A stretch of DNA of 37,100 nt from Methylobacterium sp. (GCA_002928875.1 PERO01000013.1:1-37100); one strand, 5' to 3'. Shown: positions 18,001 through 24,747, numbered from the stretch's first letter. Numbers and translations: made by a program. The notes: generated by a model not told the origin, from the sequence alone.

Positions 18001-19037
18001 AGGGCGCGGAAATCTCCACCAATATCGGCGCGCGGTATGATCTCCTCACCATCGGCTCGAAGAGCTTCATGGCGGATGAATGCTCGCTCGGCGACGAGGA
18101 CATCCATCGCGGCTGGGTGACCTTCAAATCGACGCTGATCGAGGATCGCGTCTTCGTCGGCAACAACGCGGTGATCGGCCATGGCGCGCATCTGCGCGAA
18201 GGCACGCTGATCGGCGTGAAATCCAAGGCGCCTGAATCGGGCGAGACCCAGCGCGACGAGACCTGGTTCGGCTCGCCGCCGATCAAGTTCCCGGTGCGGC
18301 AGAAATTCGAGGGCGTCGCCGCGAACTGGACCTACGAGCCGCCGTTCGCGATGAAGCTGTGGCGCGCCGTGTTCGAGGCGATGCACACGACCTTCCCGAC
18401 CATGCTGTTTCTGACGCTGGGCTCGATCGCGATGTTCTTCTTCGTCTATCCGGCGCTGGAGAAGCAGGATTACGCCGCCGCCGCCGGCTGGTTCGTCACC
18501 GCGAGCGTGGTGATGCCGATGTTCATGGTGGCCTGCGTCTGCGCCATCAAATGGGCGATGATGGGCGTCTACAAGCCGCTCGCGCGCCCGATGTGGAGTT
18601 GGTGGGCCATGCGCACGGAGGCGGTCGCGGTGCTCTACTGGGGCCTCGGTGGCAAGGTGCTGCTGGAGCATCTGCGCGGCACGGCCTACCTGCCCTTCAT
18701 CCTGCGCTTCTTCGGCTGCCGGATCGGCAAGGGCGTCTACATGGACACGACCGACATCACCGAGTTCGATTGCGTCACGATCGGCGACCACGTCGCGATG
18801 AACGATTTCTCGTGCCTTCAGACACATCTTTATGAAGACCGCGTGATGAAGGTCGGCCGGATCGAAGTGGGCGACGGCGTGACCATCGGCTCCTTCGCGA
18901 CCGTGCTCTATGACACGAAAGTGGGCGATTTTGCCCAGCTGAGCCCGCTGACGCTGGTAATGAAGGGCGAGCAGATCCCGCCGAACACCCGTTGGGGCGG
19001 CGCACCGGCCCAGCCCATGGCGGCGACGGCGCACTAG
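15006..19037 (+). CDS. Pls/PosA-type nonribosomal peptide synthetase
   Basis: A 1343-residue single-module synthetase with the layout of epsilon-poly-L-lysine synthetase (Pls, about 1319 residues). Residues 35-515 are the adenylation domain: TSGSTG at 184, NTYGPTE, YRSGD, GRIDDQVKIRGFRVELGE and the catalytic Lys512 (SGKTDRK). The carrier domain follows, with LGGHS and phosphopantetheine Ser571. Then come three pairs of membrane helices (about 635-695, 872-942, 1130-1189), each pair followed by a soluble domain rich in left-handed beta-helix hexapeptides. No condensation or thioesterase domain. By hand alignment to GrsA the pocket reads D235 L236 E239 D278 L299 G301 T322 V330 V331 K512; the two acidic residues suit a basic amino acid. 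Product predicted to be a cationic isopeptide homopolymer made at the membrane; this is inference. Confidence 0.88.
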   Translation: MSGTEAVLQPSESVADPEGSAFLAGPVDPDLLRSETLATIFRASAAAHPDKPVYVSGDRRITYGEADRLTDRAARRLAALGAAPGRVLGLWMPRGIDLLLAQVAITKTGAAFLPFDWDAPVDRITTCLTDCGAIGIVTDEAGLSKGKAIPVPHHDALALLGEGPMDEAEPLAANPASAAYMIYTSGSTGIPKGIVITQGNICHFLRAGNAVYGVRDDDVVFQSASLAFDLSMEEIWVPYLAGATLYVATPEVLADIEKLPALLTEKKVSVIDTVPTLLSVLPADIPSLRLILLGGEALPPALVEKWAKPGRRIFNTYGPTEATVVATVEEVQRGKPVTIGRPIPNYTAYIVDENLNLLGPGQEGELLIGGPGVAQGYLARPDLTNEKFIANPFRDSTADPILYRSGDAVSLNAEGNIAFHGRIDDQVKIRGFRVELGEIESALVDCDDVLQAAVVVRGDAGMDRLVAFCVPEPKAIIAATTLREELKRRLPPYMIPERFETVPELPRLTSGKTDRKALKAMPLSEAIIAANDEEPPRTETEALLLTAAKRVLPGRAITFEADFFLDLGGHSLIAAQFISIIRENPSFTGITLQDIYQHRTLRKIGAELDAKFGHLKGPPPDLSFSPPPLARRIACTIAQGLAMPLILTISTLQWLGVFLTYMIIHEQNFTFWQQVGILCTAYAAIKFGTLFLVVALKWIVMGRTRPGRYPLWGSYFFRWWFVQRLYALAHPSYLANSPIMRLYLRMLGAKVGSGVMIAHAEFGAADLVKIGSGASIGHKANIANAEVVAGELIIGEVTIGADSYIGNQVMVPAGCRIGHDARIEDMSAIPAGVQIRPFEIWDGSPAKKVGMVDPATLPERSLPGPIWAHLQYWVYGLLIIMVSGIGLMPLFPAFFVYDTIEAVLINTADWVQWYHVLPLVAWIMGAALVVFTIAFVILVRWTLMPRRLQPGTYSLHSWYYLRQWIVNLCTEVSLDTLSSLYATIYMRAWYRLMGARIGKGAEISTNIGARYDLLTIGSKSFMADECSLGDEDIHRGWVTFKSTLIEDRVFVGNNAVIGHGAHLREGTLIGVKSKAPESGETQRDETWFGSPPIKFPVRQKFEGVAANWTYEPPFAMKLWRAVFEAMHTTFPTMLFLTLGSIAMFFFVYPALEKQDYAAAAGWFVTASVVMPMFMVACVCAIKWAMMGVYKPLARPMWSWWAMRTEAVAVLYWGLGGKVLLEHLRGTAYLPFILRFFGCRIGKGVYMDTTDITEFDCVTIGDHVAMNDFSCLQTHLYEDRVMKVGRIEVGDGVTIGSFATVLYDTKVGDFAQLSPLTLVMKGEQIPPNTRWGGAPAQPMAATAH

Positions 19038-19057
19038 ACACGTTATTGTCTCAATGC

Positions 19058-19101
19058 AATCCTCCTTGTTGTTGATGCAAAAGCATAAGGGGGATTATGC
19101 T
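19058..19101 (+). promoter_or_regulatory. Leader with alternative hairpins over the Shine-Dalgarno
   Basis: Between the synthetase stop and the ATG at 19102 there are two mutually exclusive foldings. AATCCTCCTT (19058-19067) can pair over all ten positions, with one G-U, with AAGGGGGATT (19087-19096), burying the ribosome-binding site; the loop holds a small ATGC-AAAA-GCAT hairpin (19075-19086). Alternatively AGCATAA (19082-19088) pairs with TTATGCT (19095-19101), leaving GGGGGA exposed in a six-base loop. The pairing is read directly; a regulatory role is inference. Confidence 0.6.
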
Positions 19102-19503
19102 ATGTTGACGGCAAGACGTATTGGCCAGCTCGCAGTCATCGCAGGCCTGTTCGCAGCCGCGCCGGCACTCGCGCAGGAAGCCCGCACCGTTGCGGCCGGC
19201 AAACGTACCGCGATCGGCTCTTTCGCACTTTATTCACCGGTGGAATGCGCGGCGTCGACCACGCCGGAAAGTCGAATCGCCACGCAGCCGGAAAACGGCA
19301 AGGTTGAGGTTGTTCCCGAGCGCCGCACGGTCAGTGGTGCGCAGTGCAAGCCGTTCCAGATGCAGGTCCAGATGATTTATTATACGCCGAAGCCGGGGTT
19401 TCGCGGCACTGATTACGTCACGGTGGATTTCATCTACGCACCGTTCATCGAAGCGCCTCGCATGACCTCGCGGCGACAAAGCTTTGCCATCACCGTGCAA
19501 TAA
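19102..19503 (+). CDS. Small secreted protein, two-cysteine beta family, copy 2
   Basis: A 133-residue exported protein. Signal peptide MLTARRIGQLAVIAGLFAAA followed by PALAQ, cleavage after ALAQ; the mature chain is about 108 residues. It contains Cys in SPVECAAS and in SGAQCKPF (32 residues apart), a GKVEVVPERR strand, then MIYYTPKPGFRGTDYVTVDF and a terminal strand RRQSFAITV. This matches copies at 13649 and 19521. ATG 19102 is supported by AAGGGGGA at seven bases; an ATG further upstream (19054) lacks a ribosome site and would break the signal peptide. It starts 64 bases after the synthetase stop and likely belongs to the same transcript, with the leader hairpins controlling its translation. 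Function unknown. Confidence 0.78.
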   Translation: MLTARRIGQLAVIAGLFAAAPALAQEARTVAAGKRTAIGSFALYSPVECAASTTPESRIATQPENGKVEVVPERRTVSGAQCKPFQMQVQMIYYTPKPGFRGTDYVTVDFIYAPFIEAPRMTSRRQSFAITVQ

Positions 19504-19520
19504 GGACGAGGAAAGGGCGG

Positions 19521-19916
19521 ATGCAGGGCCTGTTTCGCCGGATTTGTATCACGCTCCTTGGATTTTTCTCGCTTCTGCCAGCCATCGCGGAGCCGTTTCA
19601 ACAAACGGCAACTCGTGTCGAGGCCGGTTCCATGACGCGCATCGGATTGATCAATTCGATCGATCCAAAAACCTGTCAACCGAAGGTCGGTGAAACGGCC
19701 CGACTGGTGCTTTCACCGGCCCATGGCGTGGCAGAAATTCGGCGCGAGCCCATTCTGCCGACAACGAAAGACTGTCCATCCACCCCAATGCAGGGCTATG
19801 CCATCTACTATCAATCCGTGTCCGGGTTCAAAGGATGGGATACCGTCCACCTCGAATTGCGCGTGGAAGAGATCAACACGACGGATGTCTACTACTTCCG
19901 CCTAGAGGTTCGCTGA
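19521..19916 (+). CDS. Small secreted protein, two-cysteine beta family, copy 3
   Basis: A 131-residue exported protein with signal peptide MQGLFRRICITLLGFFSLLP followed by AIA (cleavage AIA-EP). The mature part has Cys in PKTCQPKV and TKDCPSTP, 32 residues apart, a GVAEIRREP strand, AIYYQSVSGFKGWDTVHLEL and a final strand VYYFRLEVR, the same order as copies 1 and 2. The ATG has GGAAAGGGCGG directly upstream. It follows copy 2 by 17 bases, so the two are cotranscribed. Overall identity to copy 2 is low, so the paralogy is ancient or the match reflects a shared fold. Codon use looks a little less GC-rich than in neighbouring genes. Function unknown. Confidence 0.75.
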   Translation: MQGLFRRICITLLGFFSLLPAIAEPFQQTATRVEAGSMTRIGLINSIDPKTCQPKVGETARLVLSPAHGVAEIRREPILPTTKDCPSTPMQGYAIYYQSVSGFKGWDTVHLELRVEEINTTDVYYFRLEVR

Positions 19917-19935
19917 CCCCCCCTTTTACAGAACA

Positions 19936-19955
19936 GGGCTTTCCCGCTAAAGCCC
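19936..19955 (+). promoter_or_regulatory. Perfect hairpin just upstream of aroC
   Basis: GGGCTTT (19936-19942) and AAAGCCC (19949-19955) are perfect inverted repeats around a six-base loop, ending six bases before the aroC ATG. There is no T-tract after it, so it is not a standard terminator. aroC has no visible Shine-Dalgarno, so the hairpin may affect its translation; that is inference. Confidence 0.5.
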
Positions 19956-19961
19956 GGCGTC

Positions 19962-21047
19962 ATGTCGCACAATTCCTTCGGGCACCTCTTCCGTTTCACC
20001 ACCTTCGGCGAAAGCCACGGGCCGGCCATCGGCTGCGTGGTGGATGGGTGCCCGCCGCTAATCCCGCTCAGCGTCGAGGAGATCCAGCACGATCTCGATC
20101 GCCGCCGGCCGGGGCAGTCGAAATTCACGACGCAGCGGCAGGAGCCGGACCAGGTCCGCATCCTCTCGGGCGTGTTCACCGAGGCCGATGGCATCCAGCG
20201 CACCACGGGCACCTCGATCGGGCTGATGATCGACAATGTCGACCAGCGCTCGAAGGATTATTCCGAGATCGCCGCGAGCTTCCGGCCTGGCCATGCCGAT
20301 TTCACCTATGACGCGAAATACGGCATCCGCGATCCGCGCGGCGGCGGGCGCTCCTCGGCGCGCGAGACCGCGATGCGCGTGGCCGCCGGCGCCATTGCCC
20401 GCAAGGTGGTGCCGGGCTGCCGCGTGCGCGGCGCGCTGGTGCAGATGGGTCCGCACCGGATCGACCGCCGCAACTGGAACTGGGACGAGGTCGATCGCAA
20501 CCCGTTCTTCTGCCCGGATGCGCAGGCCGCCGAATTCTTCGCCGAATATCTCGATGGCATCCGGAAGGATGGTTCCTCCATCGGTGCGGTGCTGGAAATC
20601 GTGGCCGAGGGCGTGCCGGCGGGGCTCGGCGCGCCGATCTATGGCAAGCTGGACAGCGATATCGCCTCAGCGCTGATGTCGATCAACGCCGTGAAGGGCG
20701 TGGAAATCGGCGCGGGCTTCGGTGCGGCCGAACTCACCGGCGAGGAAAACGCCGACGAGATCCGCATGGGCAATGACGGCAAGCCGATCTTCCTCGAGAA
20801 CCATGCCGGCGGCATTCTCGGCGGCATTTCCACCGGCCAGCCCATCGTGGCGCGTTTCGCCGTGAAGCCGACCTCGTCGATTCTCACGCCGCGTGCCACG
20901 ATCGACCGCTACGGCAACGAGACCGAAATCCGCACCAAGGGCCGCCACGACCCCTGCGTCGGCATCCGCGCCGTGCCCGTTGGCGAAGCGATGCTGGCCA
21001 TCGTGCTGGCCGATCATTACCTGCGGCATCGCGGACAGGTCGGCTGA
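19962..21047 (+). CDS. aroC: Chorismate synthase
   Basis: A 361-residue chorismate synthase, the FMN-dependent enzyme converting 5-enolpyruvylshikimate 3-phosphate to chorismate at the end of the shikimate pathway. Signatures: [20 protein letters not shown] near the N-terminus, [34 protein letters not shown] core, and [19 protein letters not shown] near the C-terminus. Full length. ATG at 19962 agrees with the conserved MSHNSFG N-terminus, although no clear Shine-Dalgarno is seen and a hairpin abuts the start. It is 45 bases downstream of the third secreted-protein gene and 90 bases upstream of the ribB-like gene. Confidence 0.96.
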   Translation: MSHNSFGHLFRFTTFGESHGPAIGCVVDGCPPLIPLSVEEIQHDLDRRRPGQSKFTTQRQEPDQVRILSGVFTEADGIQRTTGTSIGLMIDNVDQRSKDYSEIAASFRPGHADFTYDAKYGIRDPRGGGRSSARETAMRVAAGAIARKVVPGCRVRGALVQMGPHRIDRRNWNWDEVDRNPFFCPDAQAAEFFAEYLDGIRKDGSSIGAVLEIVAEGVPAGLGAPIYGKLDSDIASALMSINAVKGVEIGAGFGAAELTGEENADEIRMGNDGKPIFLENHAGGILGGISTGQPIVARFAVKPTSSILTPRATIDRYGNETEIRTKGRHDPCVGIRAVPVGEAMLAIVLADHYLRHRGQVG

Positions 21048-21055
21048 GCAGATCG

Positions 21056-21079
21056 AATTTTTCAGTACCACTGAAATTT
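21056..21079. promoter_or_regulatory. Inverted repeat upstream of the HTH-RibB gene
   Basis: AATTTTTCAGT (21056-21066) and ACTGAAATTT (21070-21079) form an inverted repeat with a three-base loop and one bulged T. It lies in the 90-base gap between aroC and the ribB-like gene, in an AT-rich patch. It could be an operator or a weak aroC terminator. It does not resemble an FMN riboswitch. Confidence 0.45.
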
Positions 21080-21137
21080 GTCTGTTCATCCGCCGTTTTT
21101 CATTGACGCCCGTCATCGCGCGGCGCAGGGAAGCCGC

Positions 21138-22430
21138 ATGAAACTCGAGAGCTGGCTGAAGCGTACGGGCACGAAGCGATCCGCCTTTGCGGAAACCGTC
21201 GGCCTGTCGCCGGCCAGCATCACGGCGCTCTGCAAGGATGGCACCGGCTGGGTTTCGCGCGAAACGGCGGAACGCATCGCCCGTGCCACGGGCGGCGCCG
21301 TCACGCCCAATGATTTTCTCGGGCTCGGCCCCACGGAACGGATCAACGACATGCCCGACATCACGAACCGCGTTCTCGCCGCGATCGAAGCCTTCAAGCG
21401 CGGCGAGATCGTCGTCGTCACCGATGATGACGATCGCGAAGGCGAGGGCGATCTCATCGTCGCGGCGTCGCTCTGCACCGCGGAGAAGATGGCCTTCATC
21501 GTGCGCCATACCAGCGGCATCGTCTGCGCGCCTTTGCCCATCGCCGAGGCGCGCCGCCTGCGGCTCGACCCCATGGTCGCGGTGAATGATTCCGCGCACA
21601 CCACCGCTTTCACCGTCTCCATCGATTACCGCGAGGGGCTGACCACCGGCATCTCGGCGGATGAGCGCACCGCAACCGTGCGCGCGCTGACCAATGGCAA
21701 TGTGCAGGCCGGCGATTTCGTGCGGCCCGGCCACATCTTCCCGCTGATCGGGCGCGAGGGCGGGGTGCTGATGCGCTCGGGCCATACGGAAGCGGCGGTC
21801 GATCTCTGCCGCCTCGCGGGCCTGCCCCCGGTGGGCGTGATTTCCGAACTCGTGAACGACGACGGCACGGTGACCAAGGGCCAGCAGGTTGTAGATTTCG
21901 CGACGAAGTACAAGCTCGCGCGGCTCACGATCGCCGATCTCATCGCCTACCGGCAGGCGCGCGAGAAGCTCGTGGAGCGCGTGAACACCTTCCCGGTGGA
22001 AACCGCCATCGGCACGCTCACCGGGCATGCCTTCACGACCCCCTTCGACGAGGTGCAGCATCTCGCGCTGGTCTATGGGGATATCGGCGATGGCCGTGCC
22101 GTGCTCACACGCCTGCATCGCGCGAATGCGATCACCGATGTGTTCGGCGGCGGGCGCAGTGTGGATGCGGCCCTGCAGCGCTTCAGGGCGGAGGGGCGTG
22201 GCGTGCTGGTCTATCTGCGGGATGGCACGGCCGGCGTGCCGAGCGCGGGGCTGCAGCCGCAGAATTCCGATCAGCAGCGCGCGCAGGCCTGGCGCGAGGT
22301 CGGGCTCGGCGCGCAGATCCTGCGCGATCTCGGCGTGCAATCGATCCGCAACCTCTCGACGACGGGGAACCGCGCCTTCGTGGGCCTCGGCGCCTTCGGA
22401 ATCGAGATCGCGGGAACGGAGACGCTCTAG
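21138..22430 (+). CDS. ribB: HTH - DHBP synthase - degenerate GTP cyclohydrolase II fusion (RibBX type)
   Basis: A 430-residue three-part protein. Residues 1-65 look like a Cro/XRE-type helix-turn-helix (KRSAFAETVGLSPASITALCK, then SRETAERIARATGG). Residues about 75-285 are 3,4-dihydroxy-2-butanone 4-phosphate synthase, which makes the four-carbon unit of riboflavin: DDDDREGEGDLIVAA at 96, TSGIVCAPL, and GHIFPLIGREGGVLMRSGHT with TEAAVDLCRLAGL. Residues 290-430 resemble GTP cyclohydrolase II, but the three zinc cysteines are absent (DVFGGGRSVDAAL where RibA has GSLRCDCG), so that domain is expected to be inactive, as in rhizobial RibBX proteins. Start ATG 21138 with AGGGAAG upstream. The HTH suggests a regulatory role as well; unproven. 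Confidence 0.88.
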   Translation: MKLESWLKRTGTKRSAFAETVGLSPASITALCKDGTGWVSRETAERIARATGGAVTPNDFLGLGPTERINDMPDITNRVLAAIEAFKRGEIVVVTDDDDREGEGDLIVAASLCTAEKMAFIVRHTSGIVCAPLPIAEARRLRLDPMVAVNDSAHTTAFTVSIDYREGLTTGISADERTATVRALTNGNVQAGDFVRPGHIFPLIGREGGVLMRSGHTEAAVDLCRLAGLPPVGVISELVNDDGTVTKGQQVVDFATKYKLARLTIADLIAYRQAREKLVERVNTFPVETAIGTLTGHAFTTPFDEVQHLALVYGDIGDGRAVLTRLHRANAITDVFGGGRSVDAALQRFRAEGRGVLVYLRDGTAGVPSAGLQPQNSDQQRAQAWREVGLGAQILRDLGVQSIRNLSTTGNRAFVGLGAFGIEIAGTETL

Positions 22431-22442
22431 AGGAGCGGCGTC

Positions 22443-22465
22443 ATGGCCGGGTTCAGCCCGGCCAT
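22443..22465. repeat. REP-like palindrome A / possible ribB terminator
   Basis: ATGGCCGGG and CCCGGCCAT are a perfect nine-base inverted repeat around TTCAG, starting 13 bases after the ribB-like stop. No T-tract follows directly. The arms and the flanking GTC/CATGACG-like bases resemble the short GC palindromes scattered in many Hyphomicrobiales genomes. Confidence 0.6.
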
Positions 22466-22505
22466 TCACGCCTTTTCCATTCAAGACTGATTCTGAAAGA
22501 CGTGG

Positions 22506-22528
22506 ATGCCCGGAACAAGTCCGGGCAT
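22506..22528. repeat. REP-like palindrome B
   Basis: ATGCCCGGA and TCCGGGCAT are a perfect nine-base inverted repeat around ACAAG, followed by GACGGC. Its right flank is nearly the reverse complement of the left flank of palindrome A (GGCGTCATGGCCGGG against GCCGTCATGCCCGGA), so the two form an inverted pair 40 bases apart between converging genes. Confidence 0.6.
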
Positions 22529-22544
22529 GACGGCAGGCGTCGCC

Positions 22545-23474
22545 TCAAGCCTTCATCAGTTCCCGCATATGCGCAGTGACGGAGGTCGAAAGCCCCTCGA
22601 GATCGTATCCGCCCTCGAGCAGGCTGACGATCTTCCCGCCGCAGACCCGGTCGGCGATCTCCATCACGCGTTGCGTCGCCCAGCCAAAATCCTCGGCCTC
22701 GAGGCGGAGATTGGCGAGCGGATCGCGGCGATGCGCGTCGAAGCCGGCGGAAATCAGGATCATCTCCGGCTTGTGGGCCTCGAGCCGGGGAAATACCTTC
22801 GCGTCATAGGTCGCGCGGAAGGTCGCGCCATCGGTGCCCGCCAGCAGCGGCACGTTGTGGATCATGCCATGCCGGCCGGTTTCGTTTTCCGCACCCGTGC
22901 CGGGATAGAGCGGCATCTCGTGGCTTGAGATGAAGAGGATGTCCCTGTCGTCCCAGAAGATATCCTGCGTGCCGTTGCCGTGATGCACGTCCCAGTCGAG
23001 GATGGCGATCCGCGTCATCCCGTGCGCCTTTTGCGCATGGCGCGCCGCGATGGCGACCGTGTTGAAGAAGCAGAAGCCCATCGGCGTCGCCTTCTCGGCG
23101 TGGTGGCCGGGCGGACGGCTCGCCACGAAGGCATTGGCCACGGCACCGGTCGCCACCGTATCCACGGCGCGGCAGGCCGCGCCCATCGCGGCGAGGAGTG
23201 CGGGCATCGTACCGGGCGACATCGAGGTGTCGGCGTCGAGAAAACGGAACCCCTCGCTCGGGGCGCTGGCGGCGATGATCCGCACATATTCGTCCGGATG
23301 CGCGAGCGTCGCGGCATCGAGTGGCGCAGGCGTCGCGGCCTCGCGCTGCAGCGCGGCGAATTCCGGGACAGCCAGCGCGCGCTCGATCGCCCGCAAACGC
23401 TCGGGGCGTTCCGGATGGCCGGCGGGCATGGTATGGCCCTGAAAGACCGAATCAGTGATCAGCAAGCTTGTCAT
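22545..23474 (-). CDS. Histone deacetylase family hydrolase (acetylpolyamine/acetoin-utilisation type)
   Basis: A 309-residue class II HDAC-like, zinc-dependent amidohydrolase. The complete motif set is present: GHPERPERL near the N-terminus, SRPPGHHAEK with the catalytic His pair, GFCFFNTVAIAA, DWDVHHGNGTQ (zinc ligands Asp and His), SAGFDAHRRDPL (third ligand Asp) and LEGGYDL. Bacterial members deacetylate acetylpolyamines or unknown acetylated compounds; the substrate is not determined. ATG 23474 (MTSLLITDS) matches the usual short N-terminus; in-frame starts to 23600 add unconserved sequence. It is divergent from the L,D-transpeptidase gene across 217 bases (23475-23691), which contain no gene I can support. 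Confidence 0.9.
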   Translation of the reverse strand: MTSLLITDSVFQGHTMPAGHPERPERLRAIERALAVPEFAALQREAATPAPLDAATLAHPDEYVRIIAASAPSEGFRFLDADTSMSPGTMPALLAAMGAACRAVDTVATGAVANAFVASRPPGHHAEKATPMGFCFFNTVAIAARHAQKAHGMTRIAILDWDVHHGNGTQDIFWDDRDILFISSHEMPLYPGTGAENETGRHGMIHNVPLLAGTDGATFRATYDAKVFPRLEAHKPEMILISAGFDAHRRDPLANLRLEAEDFGWATQRVMEIADRVCGGKIVSLLEGGYDLEGLSTSVTAHMRELMKA

Positions 23475-23691
23475 GGTTGCGAGTGTCCGCTGCATTTTTG
23501 CCGGATGGAACCGGCGATTATGACCTTGGGCCCTCGGCCTGAACGCTGTAAGCCGTTGTAGCGCAGCCGTCGCGTCCAAGAAAATCACGCAGTGCAGCAT
23601 GGAAGGATGCGGTGTGGCTTTCCTGCACTCGTCGAAAGACCGAACCGCCTTTAATCAAATCACAACCATGATCAGCCATTCTACAGAAACC

Positions 23692-24312
23692 ATGTTCAAA
23701 CTGTCTCGCGTTCTCAAAGCATGTGTCGCGGCTTGCGTTTCGCTGGCGGCCGCCGCGTGCAACACCTACACCTCCTTCCCCGACCCCAGCCTGTCGAAGC
23801 GGGATGTCGAGTTGCTGGCGCTTGCGCCGCAGAGCTTCTCGCGCGATCTCGATCCGGCGCGCGCGCGGATCCGGATGCCGAATTCGACCGGGGAAAAGAC
23901 CCCCGGTACGATCATCATCGATAACGAGGCCCGGTTCCTCTATTTCGTCGAGGACCCGCAGACGGTCCTGCGCTACGAGATTTCGCCGGGCATGGAATCG
24001 CACCAGTGGCGCGGCACGGCTACCATCGGCCGCAAGGTCGAATGGCCGTCCTGGACGCCCGGCAAGGAAGCTCGCTCGATGGCGCCCGGCCTGCCGGCGA
24101 CCGTGGCTGGCGGCCCGAACAATCCGCTCGGCGCGCGTGGCCTCTATCTCTATGACGAGCGCGGCCGCGATACCGAATACCGCATCCATGGCACGAACGA
24201 GCCGGAGATGATCGGCCATCCCGTGTCGCTGGGCTGCATCCGGATGCACAACATCGACGTGATCGATCTCTATGCGCGCGTGCAGCTCGGCTCGAAAGTC
24301 ATCGTGCGCTAA
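23692..24312 (+). CDS. L,D-transpeptidase (YkuD) lipoprotein
   Basis: A 206-residue exported protein with an L,D-transpeptidase domain, which makes 3-3 peptidoglycan cross-links or attaches envelope proteins to the wall. The catalytic region YRIHGTNEPEMIGHPVSLGC, followed by IRM, has the conserved His and nucleophile Cys182. The N-terminus (KLSRVLKACVAACVSLAAAAC) is a lipoprotein-like signal with the modified Cys at about 24, so it should be membrane-anchored in the periplasm. ATG 23692 gives a compact signal; ATG 23668 is possible, and neither has a strong Shine-Dalgarno. A good intrinsic terminator follows at 24337. Confidence 0.9.
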   Translation: MFKLSRVLKACVAACVSLAAAACNTYTSFPDPSLSKRDVELLALAPQSFSRDLDPARARIRMPNSTGEKTPGTIIIDNEARFLYFVEDPQTVLRYEISPGMESHQWRGTATIGRKVEWPSWTPGKEARSMAPGLPATVAGGPNNPLGARGLYLYDERGRDTEYRIHGTNEPEMIGHPVSLGCIRMHNIDVIDLYARVQLGSKVIVR

Positions 24313-24336
24313 AGTTAGCGCTCCGGAAAAAACATC

Positions 24337-24362
24337 AGGCGGCCTTGCGGGCCGCCTTTTTT
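24337..24362 (+). terminator. Intrinsic terminator after the L,D-transpeptidase gene
   Basis: AGGCGGCC and GGCCGCCT form a perfect eight-base stem around TTGCG, followed by six T residues, 25 bases after the stop codon. On the opposite strand the same stem is followed by GATG and a T-run, so it may also terminate transcription from the small convergent gene at 24381-24590. Confidence 0.85.
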
Positions 24363-24380
24363 GTTCCCCGGAGAGCGGGA

Positions 24381-24590
24381 TCAGTCGCTCCAGCCGGTTT
24401 TGGTCGCCTGCTTCGCCTGTTCGCGCGCCCGGCGACGCTCGGCGATGCGATGGGCGGCCGCGGCGAGCGCCGGCAGGCGGATGGCACGGTAATGGCTCGC
24501 GATATGGCCGGCGGCGGCGATGCGCTCGCGGGCAAGGAGAATCGTTTCACGGTTGCGAAGGCTTTCCGCGAAAAGCGAGGCCGGTTGCAT
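24381..24590 (-). CDS. Small Arg/Ala-rich protein, function unknown
   Basis: A 69-residue basic, helical protein (LRNRETILLARERIAAAGHIASHYRAIRLPALAAAAHRIAERRRAREQAK). No domain recognised. I accept it as a gene because an AGGA Shine-Dalgarno stands six bases before the ATG at 24590 and because a terminator that could serve it lies just beyond its stop. No signal peptide or membrane segment. Convergent with the L,D-transpeptidase gene. Could be a spurious frame in GC-rich DNA. Confidence 0.5.
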   Translation of the reverse strand: MQPASLFAESLRNRETILLARERIAAAGHIASHYRAIRLPALAAAAHRIAERRRAREQAKQATKTGWSD

Positions 24591-24747
24591 GCTGTTTCCT
24601 CATGACATTCTGGGGCACCGGGTCGACCCGGATTGCCCGCACTGATCGCGGCTCATCGTGATTGGCGTTGGGCGCGATTGTGGAAAACCCGCGACATTCC
24701 GTTAACACGGGTTAAGATTTGCCGCGTCCGCGGGGTCAAAGTTCCAC

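Noticed and set aside
15171..19034. 1287-codon minus-strand open frame opposite the synthetase
   Set aside because: It is His/Arg/Asp-rich antisense sequence with no domain; the plus strand carries a complete synthetase.
21048..21137. Possible FMN riboswitch before ribB
   Set aside because: The 90-base gap is too short and lacks the conserved RFN-element blocks; only a simple inverted repeat is present.
20667..22484. 605-codon minus-strand frame opposite aroC and ribB
   Set aside because: Antisense shadow; both plus-strand genes have full catalytic motifs.
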